Below, one piece after another: positions 30,891 through 42,984 of a stretch of 64,000 nt of DNA. Each line of letters begins with the position of its first letter. Within the stretch, counting starts at the first letter, position 1. Both the position numbers and the translations under genes were made by a program. The notes under the pieces are model-generated. The model did no database searches and was not told the origin of the DNA. It saw nothing but the letters and a program-made list of their open reading frames with translations. Origin of the DNA: Harmonia axyridis. Taxonomy: Eukaryota > Arthropoda > Insecta > Coleoptera > Coccinellidae. The stretch covers positions 54,888,352-54,952,351 of the forward strand of contig NC_059503.1 in assembly GCF_914767665.1 (NCBI RefSeq), given 5' to 3'.

Positions 30891-31853
30891 GTTAATTACC
30901 TCCATTTTTACTCCCTTGAGTTGACTTCTGTTACGTCGACAAATTGGTTTTCTCTGCCCAGGCGACAGTTTGGCTAGCGACGGCTCTGATATAATGCAAA
31001 CTAATATCAGTGAATTGACCCCTTCGAGAATCTGAGATAAATGTACACCCTGTACCATCGCTAAGCGTACAAGCTGTCTTGATTACGCGATAGATCGATA
31101 GCCCATAATCCGCATAACCTTTCAAGAAACGAGGAAGAGCGATTTATGTAAACGCTCCGGGGAACCCACATTCAAGATTTAGACGCATTGCAGTGGTGGA
31201 CATTAAAAAACAAGGGTGTCTTGGCAGTCTATCCTTCCTTCCAGTTTATTGTCTTATATACAACGTCGACACCGGCGTGAAAAATGTCATTAGCTGCTCC
31301 TTAATAACGACATTTCACGCAACGTAGTTATAATAACGGAATACATTTGTGTTATTGGATTTTTGAAATGGGAGAGAGAATGGATTATTGTGTCGCTCAG
31401 ATATGCGTACAGATAAATTGAACTACTTCGGTTTTTATGGAGTTCGATGTATAGAAATTATACAAGCGATATCAAGCTTATCATCAGAAATAAATGGTCG
31501 CAGAAGAATGAATAGATGTGACATTATCGATTTGTTACGGAATATGGATATAATGGTTTAATTCGCTATATCAGTTTTGGTTTTATCAGTTAATAAGTCC
31601 TGACTGCACATATGTGAAAAGATGATTTTGCCGCCCTAATTCCCTAATTGTCTAATCGTACCTTCATTGACTGCTATTAAAATGATATGTTTTGTTATTT
31701 GCCAGTTGAAAAAATTGTTTTCGTAGCTGAGTGCTCTAAAGAACAACCACTCATAACAAAATATTTTTCTAGTTAATGAGTTACATACATAGGGTGTTTC
31801 ACCATTTCTGATTTTTTTTCTCGGCACTGTTACATTAGGTCCCATTAGAGCTA
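30891..31853. other. No recognisable gene
   Basis: Mixed sequence with no supported motifs; short frames at 30864-31125 lack domains. Confidence 0.45.
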
Positions 31854-32739
31854 TGTAGGCTTGGTTAATCGATCGTCTAGAAGTATAATTCGATTACCTG
31901 ACCTTTCGTCTTTTTCTCCGTGACTTTGTTGGATTTGTAATAATTAAACTCTTTTCAATTATTTACATCTATTTACAAAGCCACACTTATACAGTACAAA
32001 CTCAGTATTGAGAAGATCCTAATTACGTCTTAATTACAAGTTTCTCACTACGGTACTGAATTTTGTCTTTAACTCGTTTGTTGATTAATCGAAACGTCTT
32101 TTAGATTTTTTTCGGTTTTCGGTCGTCTCGTCTCTAACTCGTTCGCGACTCGTCTTAATCTAGTCCGCGAACCGTCTTTTCGTCTTACGTCTTAAGTTGA
32201 CCGACCGAACTTGACTCGTCTTAGACTTTACTTGAACTCTACTCGTCTTTGACTTAACTTGAACTGACTCTCGACTCGAACTTACTTCTTCCCCTGACCG
32301 AAACTTACCCCGTCCACTCTGAATATCCTTCCCTCCTTCCGGCTTGAACACACCCTTAGGGAAAGTACCATCCCCTAGTCCAATAAGAGCTTTGCCGTAC
32401 CGCCCACAAAGATCTTCGCGGATTCCTGGAAATCGAATGTTCTCGAAGGATTAGAACCTGATACCCAGATGTGACACATCTGGTACAACCGTGATGTCTT
32501 TGAACTTTCCCAACCCTTCAGTAAATATCTTCAAGAGTTACAACTCCATTACATATCTTCGACACCTCGAAGGATAACACATCCTTTTCACATTATATGT
32601 ACAATAATAATAATAACAATTCGTTCCCTGTAAATTCATTGAAACTGTCATGCCCTCGACACTTGAAGAAACTAATAGGTCTCCAAGCATCCGGTTGACC
32701 ATCTCAATTATTTATAGGGAACAATAACTGGATCCTCCA
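31854..32739 (-). mobile_element. Solo LTR B
   Basis: Inverse orientation of LTR A. Reads TGTAGGCTTGG at the left and GGATCCTCCA at the right (one base off the usual ...CCTACA complement). Flanked by GCTA on both sides (31850-31853 and 32740-32743), a perfect 4-bp target duplication. Confidence 0.88.
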
Positions 32740-32889
32740 GCTATATTCTCAATTTGTTTGGAAATACTGTTTAAAACCGTTTTTGAGATATTCTGATTTT
32801 CATAAATTGAAAAACCTATTAACTTCGGAATTAACGAATTTATTTGATTCAGATTTTGAAAGAGAATACAAGAAAAACGGAGGTGAGTA

Positions 32890-33180
32890 CCTACTGATGA
32901 CTTCTCAATAATCCTTGAGAACTCTGCTGGGTGTTCGTCATAGGTCTATTCATTGATGACTTATTTAAACGTTAATACTGGGCATGTTCCGAATAGCACA
33001 CCCTATATTTTTCATATGGTAGAGATAATGGAATTTGATACTTAATACAAAATAGCATACATGGAATGCCATTTGGAATAAGCCCAATATTGACGTTTGA
33101 ATAAGTCATCAATGAATTGCCTCATTTTGAACGCCCATTCGAGTTTTCAATAATTATCAAAAAGTCATCAGGTTTTCCAA
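32890..33180. repeat. Foldback element, ~290 bp with ~125-bp arms
   Basis: The left arm (32890-33012) and right arm (33062-33180) are inverted copies: CATTGATGACTTATTTAAACG against CGTTTGAATAAGTCATCAATG and, further out, TACTGATGACTTCTCAATAA against its inverse near 33150-33175. Arms ~80% alike; no coding sequence. Confidence 0.65.
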
Positions 33181-33189
33181 AGACCCTTC

Positions 33190-34316
33190 AATTTATGAAA
33201 AATCGAAACATCTCAGGTGGAGCATATAAAACTTCAAACAAAATTGCGTTAATTTATTCTATACATTCTGGAATTTCGATAAAAAAACATGGTGTTTCGT
33301 AAGAAAAAAATTAGTTATGCACACTTTTTTGGTAAAATCTGTGTATTTCCAAGAAATTCGATAATGGAGCCTGATGGTACTGTGTCGACAAAAAATTCGA
33401 AAATTTCTGCGTTTAACATAATAGAGCGTCGAGTTGACGATGGTGCACCCTGTATATTTTAGCGATTTCTAATTACTGGTTCTCAAATTTTCATTGAAGG
33501 AGGTTATTACTCACAGGCATCTTTTCAGTTGCTTATGAAAACGTATTTTTCAACTCAAAATCACTTTGTAAAATTTATCGAAGGACTTTTTGTGGATTCC
33601 ATCGCAAACTACCCTAATTGTTTTAAGTAGGGCGCTCTGTAGTAGAAAGATGAAGAAGGTGCATTTTGGTACCCATTAGTTGAGAAAGCCTACTTGATTT
33701 CTTCAAAAAAAATTAGCGCTTGGCAATTTTTTTATTTCACTACAAAGAATTGTATCACTGAGAAAACATTATTGTGTGGAAAATGATGTCTTGTTTTGTT
33801 AATTGAATTTGCGCCCCTGCAATTTGGCGCCCCGATAAAATGTCCGGTCTAGCGGCGGCCCTGCTTTTTTTCATAACTATTTCATAACGTTTCTATTCAA
33901 CGTTGATATAAATATATCATTCATACTCCCTGCCGTTTATTTCGGTAACAAACACGTTTATATTATTTTATCATCGTTCATATTGAATATTTTTAAACGA
34001 CCCTTTTTGACTCAAATGGTTGATAATGATAATGGAATATGGGTATTAAATCCATGACGAAACTACAATCTGGTATTGTAACTACATCCCGTTAGTATAT
34101 GCGTTATTATCCTTAGTTATTTGTACATTATCAAGCAATGTTATCTCCCAATTGTCTCAGAAACTTTCAACGAATTTTCTATCAACGAGAAAATCGGAAG
34201 TTCAAATGAATAACGAAATTAGTCAAAAATTGTCTTTTAATCGATTAGTTCTGGCAACCAGTCGAATTTGCAAAAACAATTTTTTTTTGAAAAACGGATT
34301 TTGATAGGTAACTATA
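33190..34316. other. No gene; possible hAT-like MITE remnant at 33826-33880
   Basis: GCGCCCCTGC and GGCGGCCCTGC near 33820-33880 resemble the ends noted near 20871. The rest is AT-rich and featureless, apart from a CACCCTGTA end at about 33450. Confidence 0.4.
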
Positions 34317-34858
34317 TAATTTTGCTTAAAGATTTAATCACAACATCCAGTGACCCGCTTACGTGAACCAACTTGTACAGAATTTGAATTTCTGTTATTT
34401 TGTTGTGAGAAAACAGATCTATAATGCAGAGAGCTATTCTGAGTAACCTGGAAGTACAAGAATGATTTTTTTATATTTATCTGTGATGTCCAAATATTCA
34501 CACATTTATTCAAGCGGTTGTTTACTATATTATATGTAATATCTTCACAATAATAACTAAGTATTCAGTTTTAATATTCATTAATCTCAACGTACCCATA
34601 CACATGCAGTCTAACTCCGACTGACAGACCATACGGCGGTTAAGATTCATGGGACTCATGAAATTAACACATGGTTCCACCTATTAAAGAACTCAACATT
34701 TAATTCGATATATAACATTATCTATAAATTCGTTGTTTACTAGTCCAGCAAAGTTACCCATAACATGCTGAAAATGTCAGTTCATGTTGAAATACTGAAG
34801 TTAAGCAGTGCCGAGCGCGGTCAGAATTTGGATGAGGTACACCTTATGTTGTAAGCTC
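34317..34858 (+). repeat. ~0.5-kb repeat ending in a 5S-rRNA-like segment, copy 2
   Basis: Homologous over its full length to 28174-28684. The 5S-like part (34747-34858) reads CCATAACATGCTGAAA, GAAGTTAAGCAGTGCCGAG, CGCGGTCAG and TTGGATGAGG, and then continues further than copy 1 with a short-deleted 3' half ending GTTGTAAGC, similar to the end of 5S rRNA. A LINE fragment follows at once. Confidence 0.7.
34747..34858 (+). pseudogene. 5S rRNA-like pseudogene segment, copy 2
   Basis: Spans nearly the whole 5S molecule with one internal deletion after the C-box. The A-box (GTTAAGC) and C-box (TTGGATG) are kept. Could be a 5S-derived SINE head or a dead gene carried inside a transposable element. 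Confidence 0.6.
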
Positions 34859-34864
34859 CAAGTT

Positions 34865-36420
34865 TATTCTCTTCAAGCAAAGTCCTCTGCAATAAAAATG
34901 GAAGGTCTATCAGCCACAATATTGCATGCGAAGCGTTGAACTCACATATCATCGATTCTAAAAGATGGTATTGGAGTGCCGAAGAAAACTCAATGAAATA
35001 AGCAAGATTGACAATCTCTATTCAGTCTGGGTTCTTGGTCACTCGGAAATTGAAAGAAATGAAGAGGTTAACATACTTTCAAGAAAAGGAGCACAAACTC
35101 CTCTCATTTTCCAGAACCTTTCTGAGATATAGGTAGGCAAATGCACCTACAAGAAAGAGAAACACTCTTGCGGAATCTTCCTGCGTTGGATCATTCCAAA
35201 ATGTTTCTTCGAAACTTTGATACTGCGAGATATAAGAAATATTTGGATCCTAGCAAGAATATGCTACACCGTCTCACTGGAATCCCTTAAGGGCATTGCT
35301 GCCTCAGAAAGCAGCTCATGAGGATGAGTTTACCAGAAAACGACGACTGCAGATTCTGCGAGAGAAGAGGAAGAAACTCCGGACTACCTGGTAACGAAAT
35401 GCTCGGTATTACTGTTGGATCCAGTTATTGTTCCCTGCAAATAATTGAGATGGTCAACAGGATGCTTGGAGACCTATTAGTTTCTTCAAGTGTCGAGGGC
35501 ATGACAGTTTCAATGAATTTACAGGGAACGAATTGTTATTGTACATATAATGTAAAAAGGAAGTGTTAATTCTTCGGGGTGTCGAAGATGTGTCATGTCG
35601 GTTGTAAAACTCAAGAGATTTACTGGGGTAAGGAAAGATCGAAGACAAGACGGTTGAACCAGATGTGTCACATCTGTGTATCAGGTTCTAGTCTTTCGAG
35701 AATATTCGATTTCCAGGAATCCACGAAGAGCTTTGTGGGCGGTACGGCAAAACTCTTATTGGACTAGGAAATGGTACTTTCCCTAAAGGTGTGGTCAAGC
35801 CGGAAGGAGGGAAGGATATTCAGAGTGGACGGAGTAAGTTGCGGTCAGTAGAAAGTTCAAGTTAAGTCGAAGACGAGTACAGTTCAGGTTCGGTCTAAGT
35901 CGAAGTAAGAGTAAGTTCAGTCGGTCAACTTAAGACCTAAGAGGAAAAGACGGTTCGCGAACTAGGTTAAGACGAGTCGCGAACGAATCAAAGACCGAAA
36001 TATCGAAGACGACTCGATTAATTAACACTCGAGTTAAAGACGAAATTCAGTACCGTATAAACTGTGTTTGTACTGTAAGACTGTAAGTGTGGCTTTGTAA
36101 ATAGATGTTTATAATTCAAAAGAGTTTAATTATTACTTCAACCGAACAAAGTCACGGAGAAGAAGAGGAGAGGCCAGGTAATCGAATCATACCTCTTGAC
36201 GATCGATTAACTAAGCCTACATTACTAGTCTGCGCAAAAATTGATTTGAACAAAAAAATTTGTAGCAGTGAGGAAGTAACCTCCTTGAAGCCATCCCAGA
36301 TAGTGGAGTTCTTGTATATATTCATAGCGACTTTGCATCCGACAAGATATCGAGAGGCTTGCAAAATTTGTAATAAACTAACTAAATTGCTTTTTCCTTT
36401 CTAGTCGAATCTTCATTCCT
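34865..36420 (+). pseudogene. LINE ORF2 C-terminus (RNase H and zinc-knuckle region), split by solo LTR C
   Basis: Plus-strand reading in broken frames gives an RNase H domain (WVLGHSEIERNEEVN, LSRKGAQTPL), then RLTGIP, KQLMRMSL and a NDDCRFCE...E zinc-knuckle start. The frame is cut at 35412 by an LTR and resumes at 36226 with LLVCAKIDLNKK and SEEVTSLKPSQIVEFLYIF, the protein end. Removing the LTR plus one TTAC copy restores a continuous order of domains. Frameshifts elsewhere mean the LINE was already decaying or has decayed since. Confidence 0.7.
35413..36221 (+). mobile_element. Solo LTR C inside a LINE relic
   Basis: Starts TGTTGGATCCAG, ends AAGCCTACA, flanked by TTAC (35409-35412 and 36222-36225). 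About 809 bp, slightly shortened in the repeat-rich middle compared with LTRs A and B. Confidence 0.88.
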
Positions 36421-37619
36421 GAAAAGTCGTGACATAATTTCTAAGATCATTGATTAACTCAATGTTGAATGTCTCAAACGTTGGCGGAGCTCGGCTTCTC
36501 TCAAATTTGTCTGCAATGTCTGTCCAGTGATCTCTTCGTTTGGTCTATTCATCGCGGTTATAAATTGCTCAACAACAACAAATTTGAGACACACTGAAAC
36601 AAAAACTGAATGTGTACTCCAAAAGATTGAGAAGATACAACGAGAGCTACAAAATAAAAGATGGTAGAATCAGGAAGTTATACTTTAAATGAAGTAATTA
36701 AGAATTTTTGAACAGATATACTGGCTACACCGATACTTTATAACTCTCAAGCAAATTGAATAAGAAGGGAAGAGAAATCGGGTCGGCAAATAGAGCATAA
36801 TATGACGCATAAGACAGTTTTATCGGGAGAACTACATTGAAGAACTATTGAAAAACAAATACAGTTAAAATCCTCAGATTATTTCATTGAATTTCCGATC
36901 TGAGACAACGTTATAAAAATGCTCTTTTTCGAAGAACGAAATCATATTAGAATCAATACTCACCTATTCTGATGAATTGAATATTTTCAATTTTTTACTA
37001 GTCAATCGGAGAAACTATTTTAGGAAGGTTGATTCGATTAGATGGAGGAAATATTTCGAAAACTAAATCCATGACACTGTGTCCGCCTGAATTCAATACA
37101 AGAAAAAAGTGAAGCCATACGGAAAATTGGTGTCCATTTTGATATTTACCTAACTGAAAAAGAAGGGGTTTCATAGCCATGACAGGTCAACATGAAAATG
37201 GTCGAATTTTTTGATTCACGAATATATAATGGCCTTCTTTATTATTCAGTCGCATTGCAGACATAACAAAATGGCCGCTTAGGTGACATTCATACGATTT
37301 CCGGTATTGGATTTTCTACGGAAACCAAATGTTTGTTCTATGTATTTCACGCGATCGGACAAATGTTTCGGGCAGGTCTGGCGAAACTTCGATCGATCTT
37401 TTTTCGTGATATGGACGCATCCTGTGGATGTATGAAATTAAATATTAACTCGGTCATCGTGATTTCATTCACTTTACGTAGAAAACTGCAGATAAGGACA
37501 TATCAGATGATCTAGGATTGAAATTGCAGGTCAAAATCTGGTTTAATATTTAGTGCTTGATATTTTGTGTGAAGTACAGAAACTCTCCGAAGTATTGATA
37601 AGTGTTTAGATATATAATT
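36421..37619. other. No recognisable gene
   Basis: About 1.2 kb of AT-rich sequence without motifs. Confidence 0.45.
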
Positions 37620-38135
37620 TTTCAAAGAGAAAAAATGGATTCATTCATTTGTTGTGCTCAGTGCAATTTCCTGAATACTACTGGTTTCGGGGGAGGATCG
37701 ATTATGGTATGGGGAAAAATATCTTTGATTGCTCCCACAGACCTAGTGGTCGTTGATAATGGAGTTATGAATGCTGATAGGTATATAAGGAACATTCTTG
37801 AAGAGCATGTAGTGCCATTTGCCCCATACATTGGTGAAAATTTCATTTTTATGGACGATAATGCCAGTTCAGGAGTACCTTGAAGTGGTGAAGTCTCTCG
37901 ACTGGAATGGCCAGCAAGAAGTCCAGATCTCAATCCGATTGAGCAGGTTTGGGACAACCTCAATAAAAGGCTGAGAAGTTCAGAAAATCATCCCGCTACT
38001 CTTAATGACTTAGGAATCCAACTCAGAGAAATCTGGGAAGGATTAGATCAGCACATTTTGAGATCACTCATTTTGAGTCTAAACCGTCGTTGCCGAGCTG
38101 TAATTAACGCAAGGGGTGGAAATACCAAGTATTAA
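37620..38135 (+). pseudogene. Tc1-like transposase, C-terminal two thirds, one deletion
   Basis: Reads GFGGGSIMVWGKISL, TDLVVVDNGVMNADRYI, VPFAPYIGENFIFMDDNA (second catalytic Asp). After a short deletion near 37870 it continues in another frame with LEWPARSPDLNPIEQVWD (third acidic residue, Glu) and RSLILSLNRRCRAVINARGG, ending with a stop at about 38133. The deletion removes the expected His-containing stretch after the second Asp. The N-terminal DNA-binding part and first Asp are absent, so it is inactive. Confidence 0.85.
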
Positions 38136-38540
38136 ATCACTTATCAGCATTCCAGTATTTCGGAAATTGTTTATTTCTCTTCTTTCACATAATATTCTGT
38201 AAAATCCTGAATTTTTCTTCCATTTAATGTGTTTTGTTTCGTTCAAAACTTTCCCGAGAGAACATAAAAAATAAGTAATGAAGTCAATGTAGAGTTAACA
38301 CTCATTAAAATTGATATTTTCAGAATGTGCGTTAATTTTTTACACAATCTTCCGTTGATTAGACAGTTCAATCAACATCAGTGAAAAACTGTTGAAATTG
38401 ATGTAACAAGATACGGTTGAAAAAAAGACTGAATCGTTATATCTTTGCGAAAGTCTTCAGATATAACTTCATCGTTATTTCCCAAACTTTTCTGTTAACA
38501 ACATGAGATCAATTCAGCAAGAGAATATTCGAATCATATA

Positions 38541-39092
38541 CAGTGTGTGGATAAAGTCATGAAAAAATTCATAATTCGTTATCGAATATTTTCTAGCAAA
38601 ACGTTCGGTCAATTTTGGGTTTTAATTAAGTACTTCATGGAATGAACATTTCACCTGAGATATATGATAATTCATTTATACAGAGTTATGTCACCGTTTT
38701 TTTTTTTCACCCCAAGTTTTTTTTTTTTGGTGATTTATTCGAGAAAACTACACATTTATTGTGTTAAAATTAAACTCTCATGGCAGAAAATCTTTACTTG
38801 ACCCAAAAAAACAAACACAGTAAATGTGATATTTTCTTGATTATCTGTGATATCAATAATTTTATATTTTTTATATCATAAGAATGGATATAGGTCTGAT
38901 TAATCAGCAAAAAAATTTGGGTAGCTATTTAGAAAAAAATATGATGTCACTTTCTAAAAATGAATAATGTTATAAGTGAAATTTTTATGCCATAAGGAGG
39001 TTAATTAAAAACTGAAATTGACTTGTCCGAGAGTTTTGAAAACATTCAATAAAAGAGTTATGAATTTTGTTTCTTTCTTCATCCACACATTG
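38541..39092. mobile_element. 552-bp MITE with ~100-bp imperfect inverted ends
   Basis: CAGTGTGTGGATAAAG at the left and the inverse of CAATGTGTGGATGAAG at the right, flanked by TA. Similarity of the arms continues inward with many mismatches for about 100 bp (AATTCATAA..CG/CTTAT..GAAT). The interior is homopolymer-rich and non-coding. Confidence 0.7.
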
Positions 39093-41369
39093 TATTACCC
39101 AACCATTCGAATTCAAAGAACGAATGGTATCTAGTCATCTCGAAAGAAATGACTGTTATTGAAGTGCAGGCGGTGAGAGTTTATAGCTTTGTGCCTGACA
39201 GAAGTCGACTTCGAATATGATGTTTTCAAGTCTCTCCGTCGAAAACATGTTTTTCGGGTTTAAGATTCTGTCGACTAGACGCTGTTGTCTAAAGAAAACT
39301 GAACGCTCAACGGATTGAAAAATACAATGAACTTTCATTTATCAAATCCCTTTCATCAGCAAACTTCGCAAGAATGTTCAATTATTGAAATAATTCTGAG
39401 TGAAAAATTTAAGAGAAAAGCACTGCTTTTTTTTTCATCAAATCATTGGATCTCTCATGAAATATCAGTTCGTAAAAAATTGAATCACCGTCTTTGGATT
39501 CTACGTAAAATTTTCTACAAGATGGTTCTTACTGAAATGAAAAATTTCAACAAAAAAGCAATATTTCGAAAATGAACATTTTCGAAAACCACCCTTTAAC
39601 TATGTAACGGTGGAGTTGCGGTTTTCGCCAATGAGATTCTTATGAAAATAGGCCCTCGGCTTTCATCTATCTATTATAGAGGACACAAATCAATCAATCA
39701 AAGTCTCCAGTTTGGCCTAACCTGTAGAGAAACCATTCAAAGGTCTGTAATTTCTCTCAAAATGAAAATACCGCCATTAATAAAAAAAAGAAATATTCGA
39801 GAAGATGCAGCTTCACAGGGTGTTCCGAATAAAAGTTTACTTTTCATTGTTCACCCCTGTGTGCTACAAAAATAGGGTAACTGACGACGGCATTTTACTA
39901 TTAATGTTTTCGAGGAATCGAGCAATAATAAAAAAAAACTTGCTGAAATAGGATAAAGGGTAAAGGGGGATAAATAATCTACTCACTTTGTTGAAATTCG
40001 TCCGTTTCCCTAATTTCGCTGGCTACATATATTGGAAATATTTGAAATTCATTTCGATACAAAATGGTGTATGCGTCGGTGCCCATTCCATGAACAGAAT
40101 ATTGAACGTGATTCTAGTTATCGAGTTTCGAAGCATAAAAGAACCTCATTTAATTATATGAACGATCAGTTTTCCTGGAAATCCAATAATAGAATTCAAT
40201 TAGTGCCCATCAAAGTGAACCTTGGAAACACGCTCGATTTTTGTGCATGAATATGCGTTTTAGCAAAATTGACTAGACGCTTTGTCATAATCAGTGTGAA
40301 AACTTATAGTTTTAAATGAAATTAATTGTTTTGGTGTTCTCCCAAGTTGAATATTTCAGTCTTGAATTGAGGAGCTTCCAATACAGTATGAATACAGATT
40401 TGATTCAAATGCTTTCGATAATTTTTCGAAAACTACAATTCAAATACTGTATGTGTAAAAAGCTTTGTTTGCTTTCACTCTCGATAATTTTTTGAAAACC
40501 GTAATTCAAATACTGTTTCCTCTCTTATAGCCAGTTGGTTGAGTATTTACATATTTAGAAGTAACAATGAAGCGAACCGCGCAACTATAATAAACTATAA
40601 AACATCACAAAGTGAGTATAATTAACTAATTAAGCATATTCATTCCAAGTCTCAAAATATTTGAAAATAATTTTCAACCCACATATTTCATTAATTTACT
40701 TATATGAATCCATAGTACCTACTCTAAAATTCTTTTGTTATGAATGCGCTCGATGCTACTGGCACTCTAGTATTTTACTTTTGAAACCATTCTAGCAATC
40801 AGAAAAACTGGAGGGTTTGTAGTGAAGAGAATCATTGAAGTTTTGTGGAGGTTTCGTTACTATGCCCATCGCTACCATAAGACAGATACATTTCACCAAA
40901 CCTCTGCAAAATTATGAGAAAAAATAAGGATTTATTCAGAATACCCTGTGGATCATTGATAGCCGAGAATGTTTAAGAACACTAAAATATTGCCTTATCT
41001 TTTATGAAAATTTCCTTCCTGTATTTATTAATTTTGAGAGGAATTACAGTACTTCATATAGTTCTGTTATTGGACGAGAATTCAATGTTTTGAATACCAA
41101 AAGTTTTGAAGTTGAATTCAATTGATACACTGAACCGAAAGTGTACATTAATTCTACGAAAAAGTTAATTGATTGAATAATTCACTTCAATTTTCAACTG
41201 ATAAAGAGAAACCTTAATATAATGAAAAGTCGTTAATCATATTTATGAATTGGTTTTATCGACTCAAGGAATAACTTCAGTTTGAATCTATGTACTGTTC
41301 ATTATTACAATATTCGGTTCATTATCCGATCGATTCAACTTTTTATCAATAATGTATAATACTGGTCAT
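39093..41369. other. No recognisable gene
   Basis: 2.3 kb of AT-rich sequence with short frames but no family motif. A CAGGGTGTTCCG motif near 39819 and CACCCCTGTG near 39855 could be the ends of a very small element. Confidence 0.4.
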
Positions 41370-41435
41370 TGAAATAGAAAATATACGACTGAATGCATCT
41401 CATTAGATGCATTCAGTCGTATATTTTCTATTTCA
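41370..41435. repeat. Perfect 31-bp inverted repeat with 4-base loop
   Basis: Arm 41370-41400 and arm 41405-41435 are exact inverse complements (core ACGACTGAATGCATCT / AGATGCATTCAGTCGT), separated by CATT. It could form a long hairpin. Confidence 0.9.
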
Positions 41436-41540
41436 TTCATTATGAAGTTCTCTCTCCAATAAATATATCATCGAAGCAATGAACATCAATTTTAGAATCA
41501 TGACATTGATAAACAGCGATTCATGAAATCAAGGAATAGT

Positions 41541-42977
41541 TATTTATAATTGATATGATACAAGTGCAGAAGGCATTGATATTCTTCCACGAGTTCAGAA
41601 TTCAAAAACGAGCCACGAAGTGGCGAGTTTTGGAATGAACGAGTGGTAGAATGAGCCTTCTGTACGAGTATTATACATTATTTTCTCTAATTCATTGCAT
41701 TTTCATTGAAATTAATGAAATATTTCCATAAATATAATTTAGTGATTTTTGCATTGAAAAATGTTGGTTGGCAGAACTGATTTCTTTAAGGCAAATTGAT
41801 GAATTGACAGATAAAGCCGTGGCGGAAAGTTCGGAGTGCCAACATAGAATAATAAAATATAACCATGAAAAATGTGCGTTTCTGATATATACTCGCACGA
41901 TTTTGTTCTACAAGATGTGGAAGAATGAACGGAATAACCACAGAATTAGAGAAAAGTGATTTACGTTATGAATGAAATTATATTATAATGGGGAAAAAGT
42001 TCATTATATCGATATTATCAAGTTGTTGATTGACATTCTTCAATACAATGAACAAATTTTTCTCATTGTACTGAAACCATTCAAAATGTTTTTCTCGAAA
42101 TGATGACATCACAATTCCTTAAGAGTTGATATTTTCAAAAACAAAAATTAAGTAACAAAAATAACAATGAAATAATCATGAACATTTTATTCTGTGAATG
42201 ACTCACCCCACAGTTATGTTCTGGAGGAATCAAGCTATAATTTAAAAACTAATTGCCTAAATCTGCCTAAAGGATTCTAGAGAAAATGAACTATAAACTT
42301 CGTTGATATTTTGTCCGTTCCCCTAATTTTGCCGGTATGTATAAGATAATATCTCCCTATCTTCGTATTAGGGAGCCTCAACCCCTAGGCCCGAATAATG
42401 AAACGCAATAATAGCAGATTATCATGGGCCAATGTGGAATGATTATTCCTTCTGAATTATTTATTGAAAATGAATACGAAGAATAACGCTTTCAGATGGC
42501 ACTTAATTGAACATTGACTATTTTTTATTGTTTAAGTGTGTGACAAATGTTTTTTCTCCAATTCTGTGGTTATTCCGTTCATTCTTCCACATCTTGTAGA
42601 ACAAAATCGTGCGAGAATATATCAGAAACGCACAGTTTTCATGGTTATATTTTATTATTCTATGTTGGTACTCCGAACTTTCCACCACGGCTTTATCTGT
42701 GAATTCATCAATTTGCCTCTCGATTTGCCTTAAAGAAATCAGTTCAGCCAACCAACATTTTGCAATGCAAAAATCACTAAATTATATTCATGGAAATATT
42801 TCATTAATTTCAATGAAAATGCAATGAATTAGAGAAAATAATGTATAATACTCGTACAGAAGGCTCATTCTACCACTCGTTCATTCCAAAACTCGCCACT
42901 TCGTGGCTCGTTTTTGAATTTTGAACTCGTGGAAGAATACCAATGCCTTCTGCACTTGTATTATAAATAACTATTAT
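41541..42977. repeat. Large inverted repeat, ~420-440-bp arms, ~575-bp spacer
   Basis: Left arm 41541-41960 and right arm 42535-42977 are inverse copies with few differences; the right arm has an extra CTCGATTTGCCT-like 12 bases. The outermost ends both read ATAGTTATTTATAAT. Each arm itself has an internal imperfect palindrome at its outer end (about 41566-41675) around ACGAGCCACGAAGTGGCGAG. A 63-77-codon frame occurs in both arms by virtue of the duplication but has no motif. It looks like a foldback element or two head-to-head copies of a MITE. Confidence 0.8.
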
Positions 42978-42984
42978 GATTCAA

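Noticed and set aside
41768..42751. Similar 63- and 77-codon frames on opposite strands as a conserved small gene
   Set aside because: Both arise from the inverted duplication itself; no independent evidence of coding.
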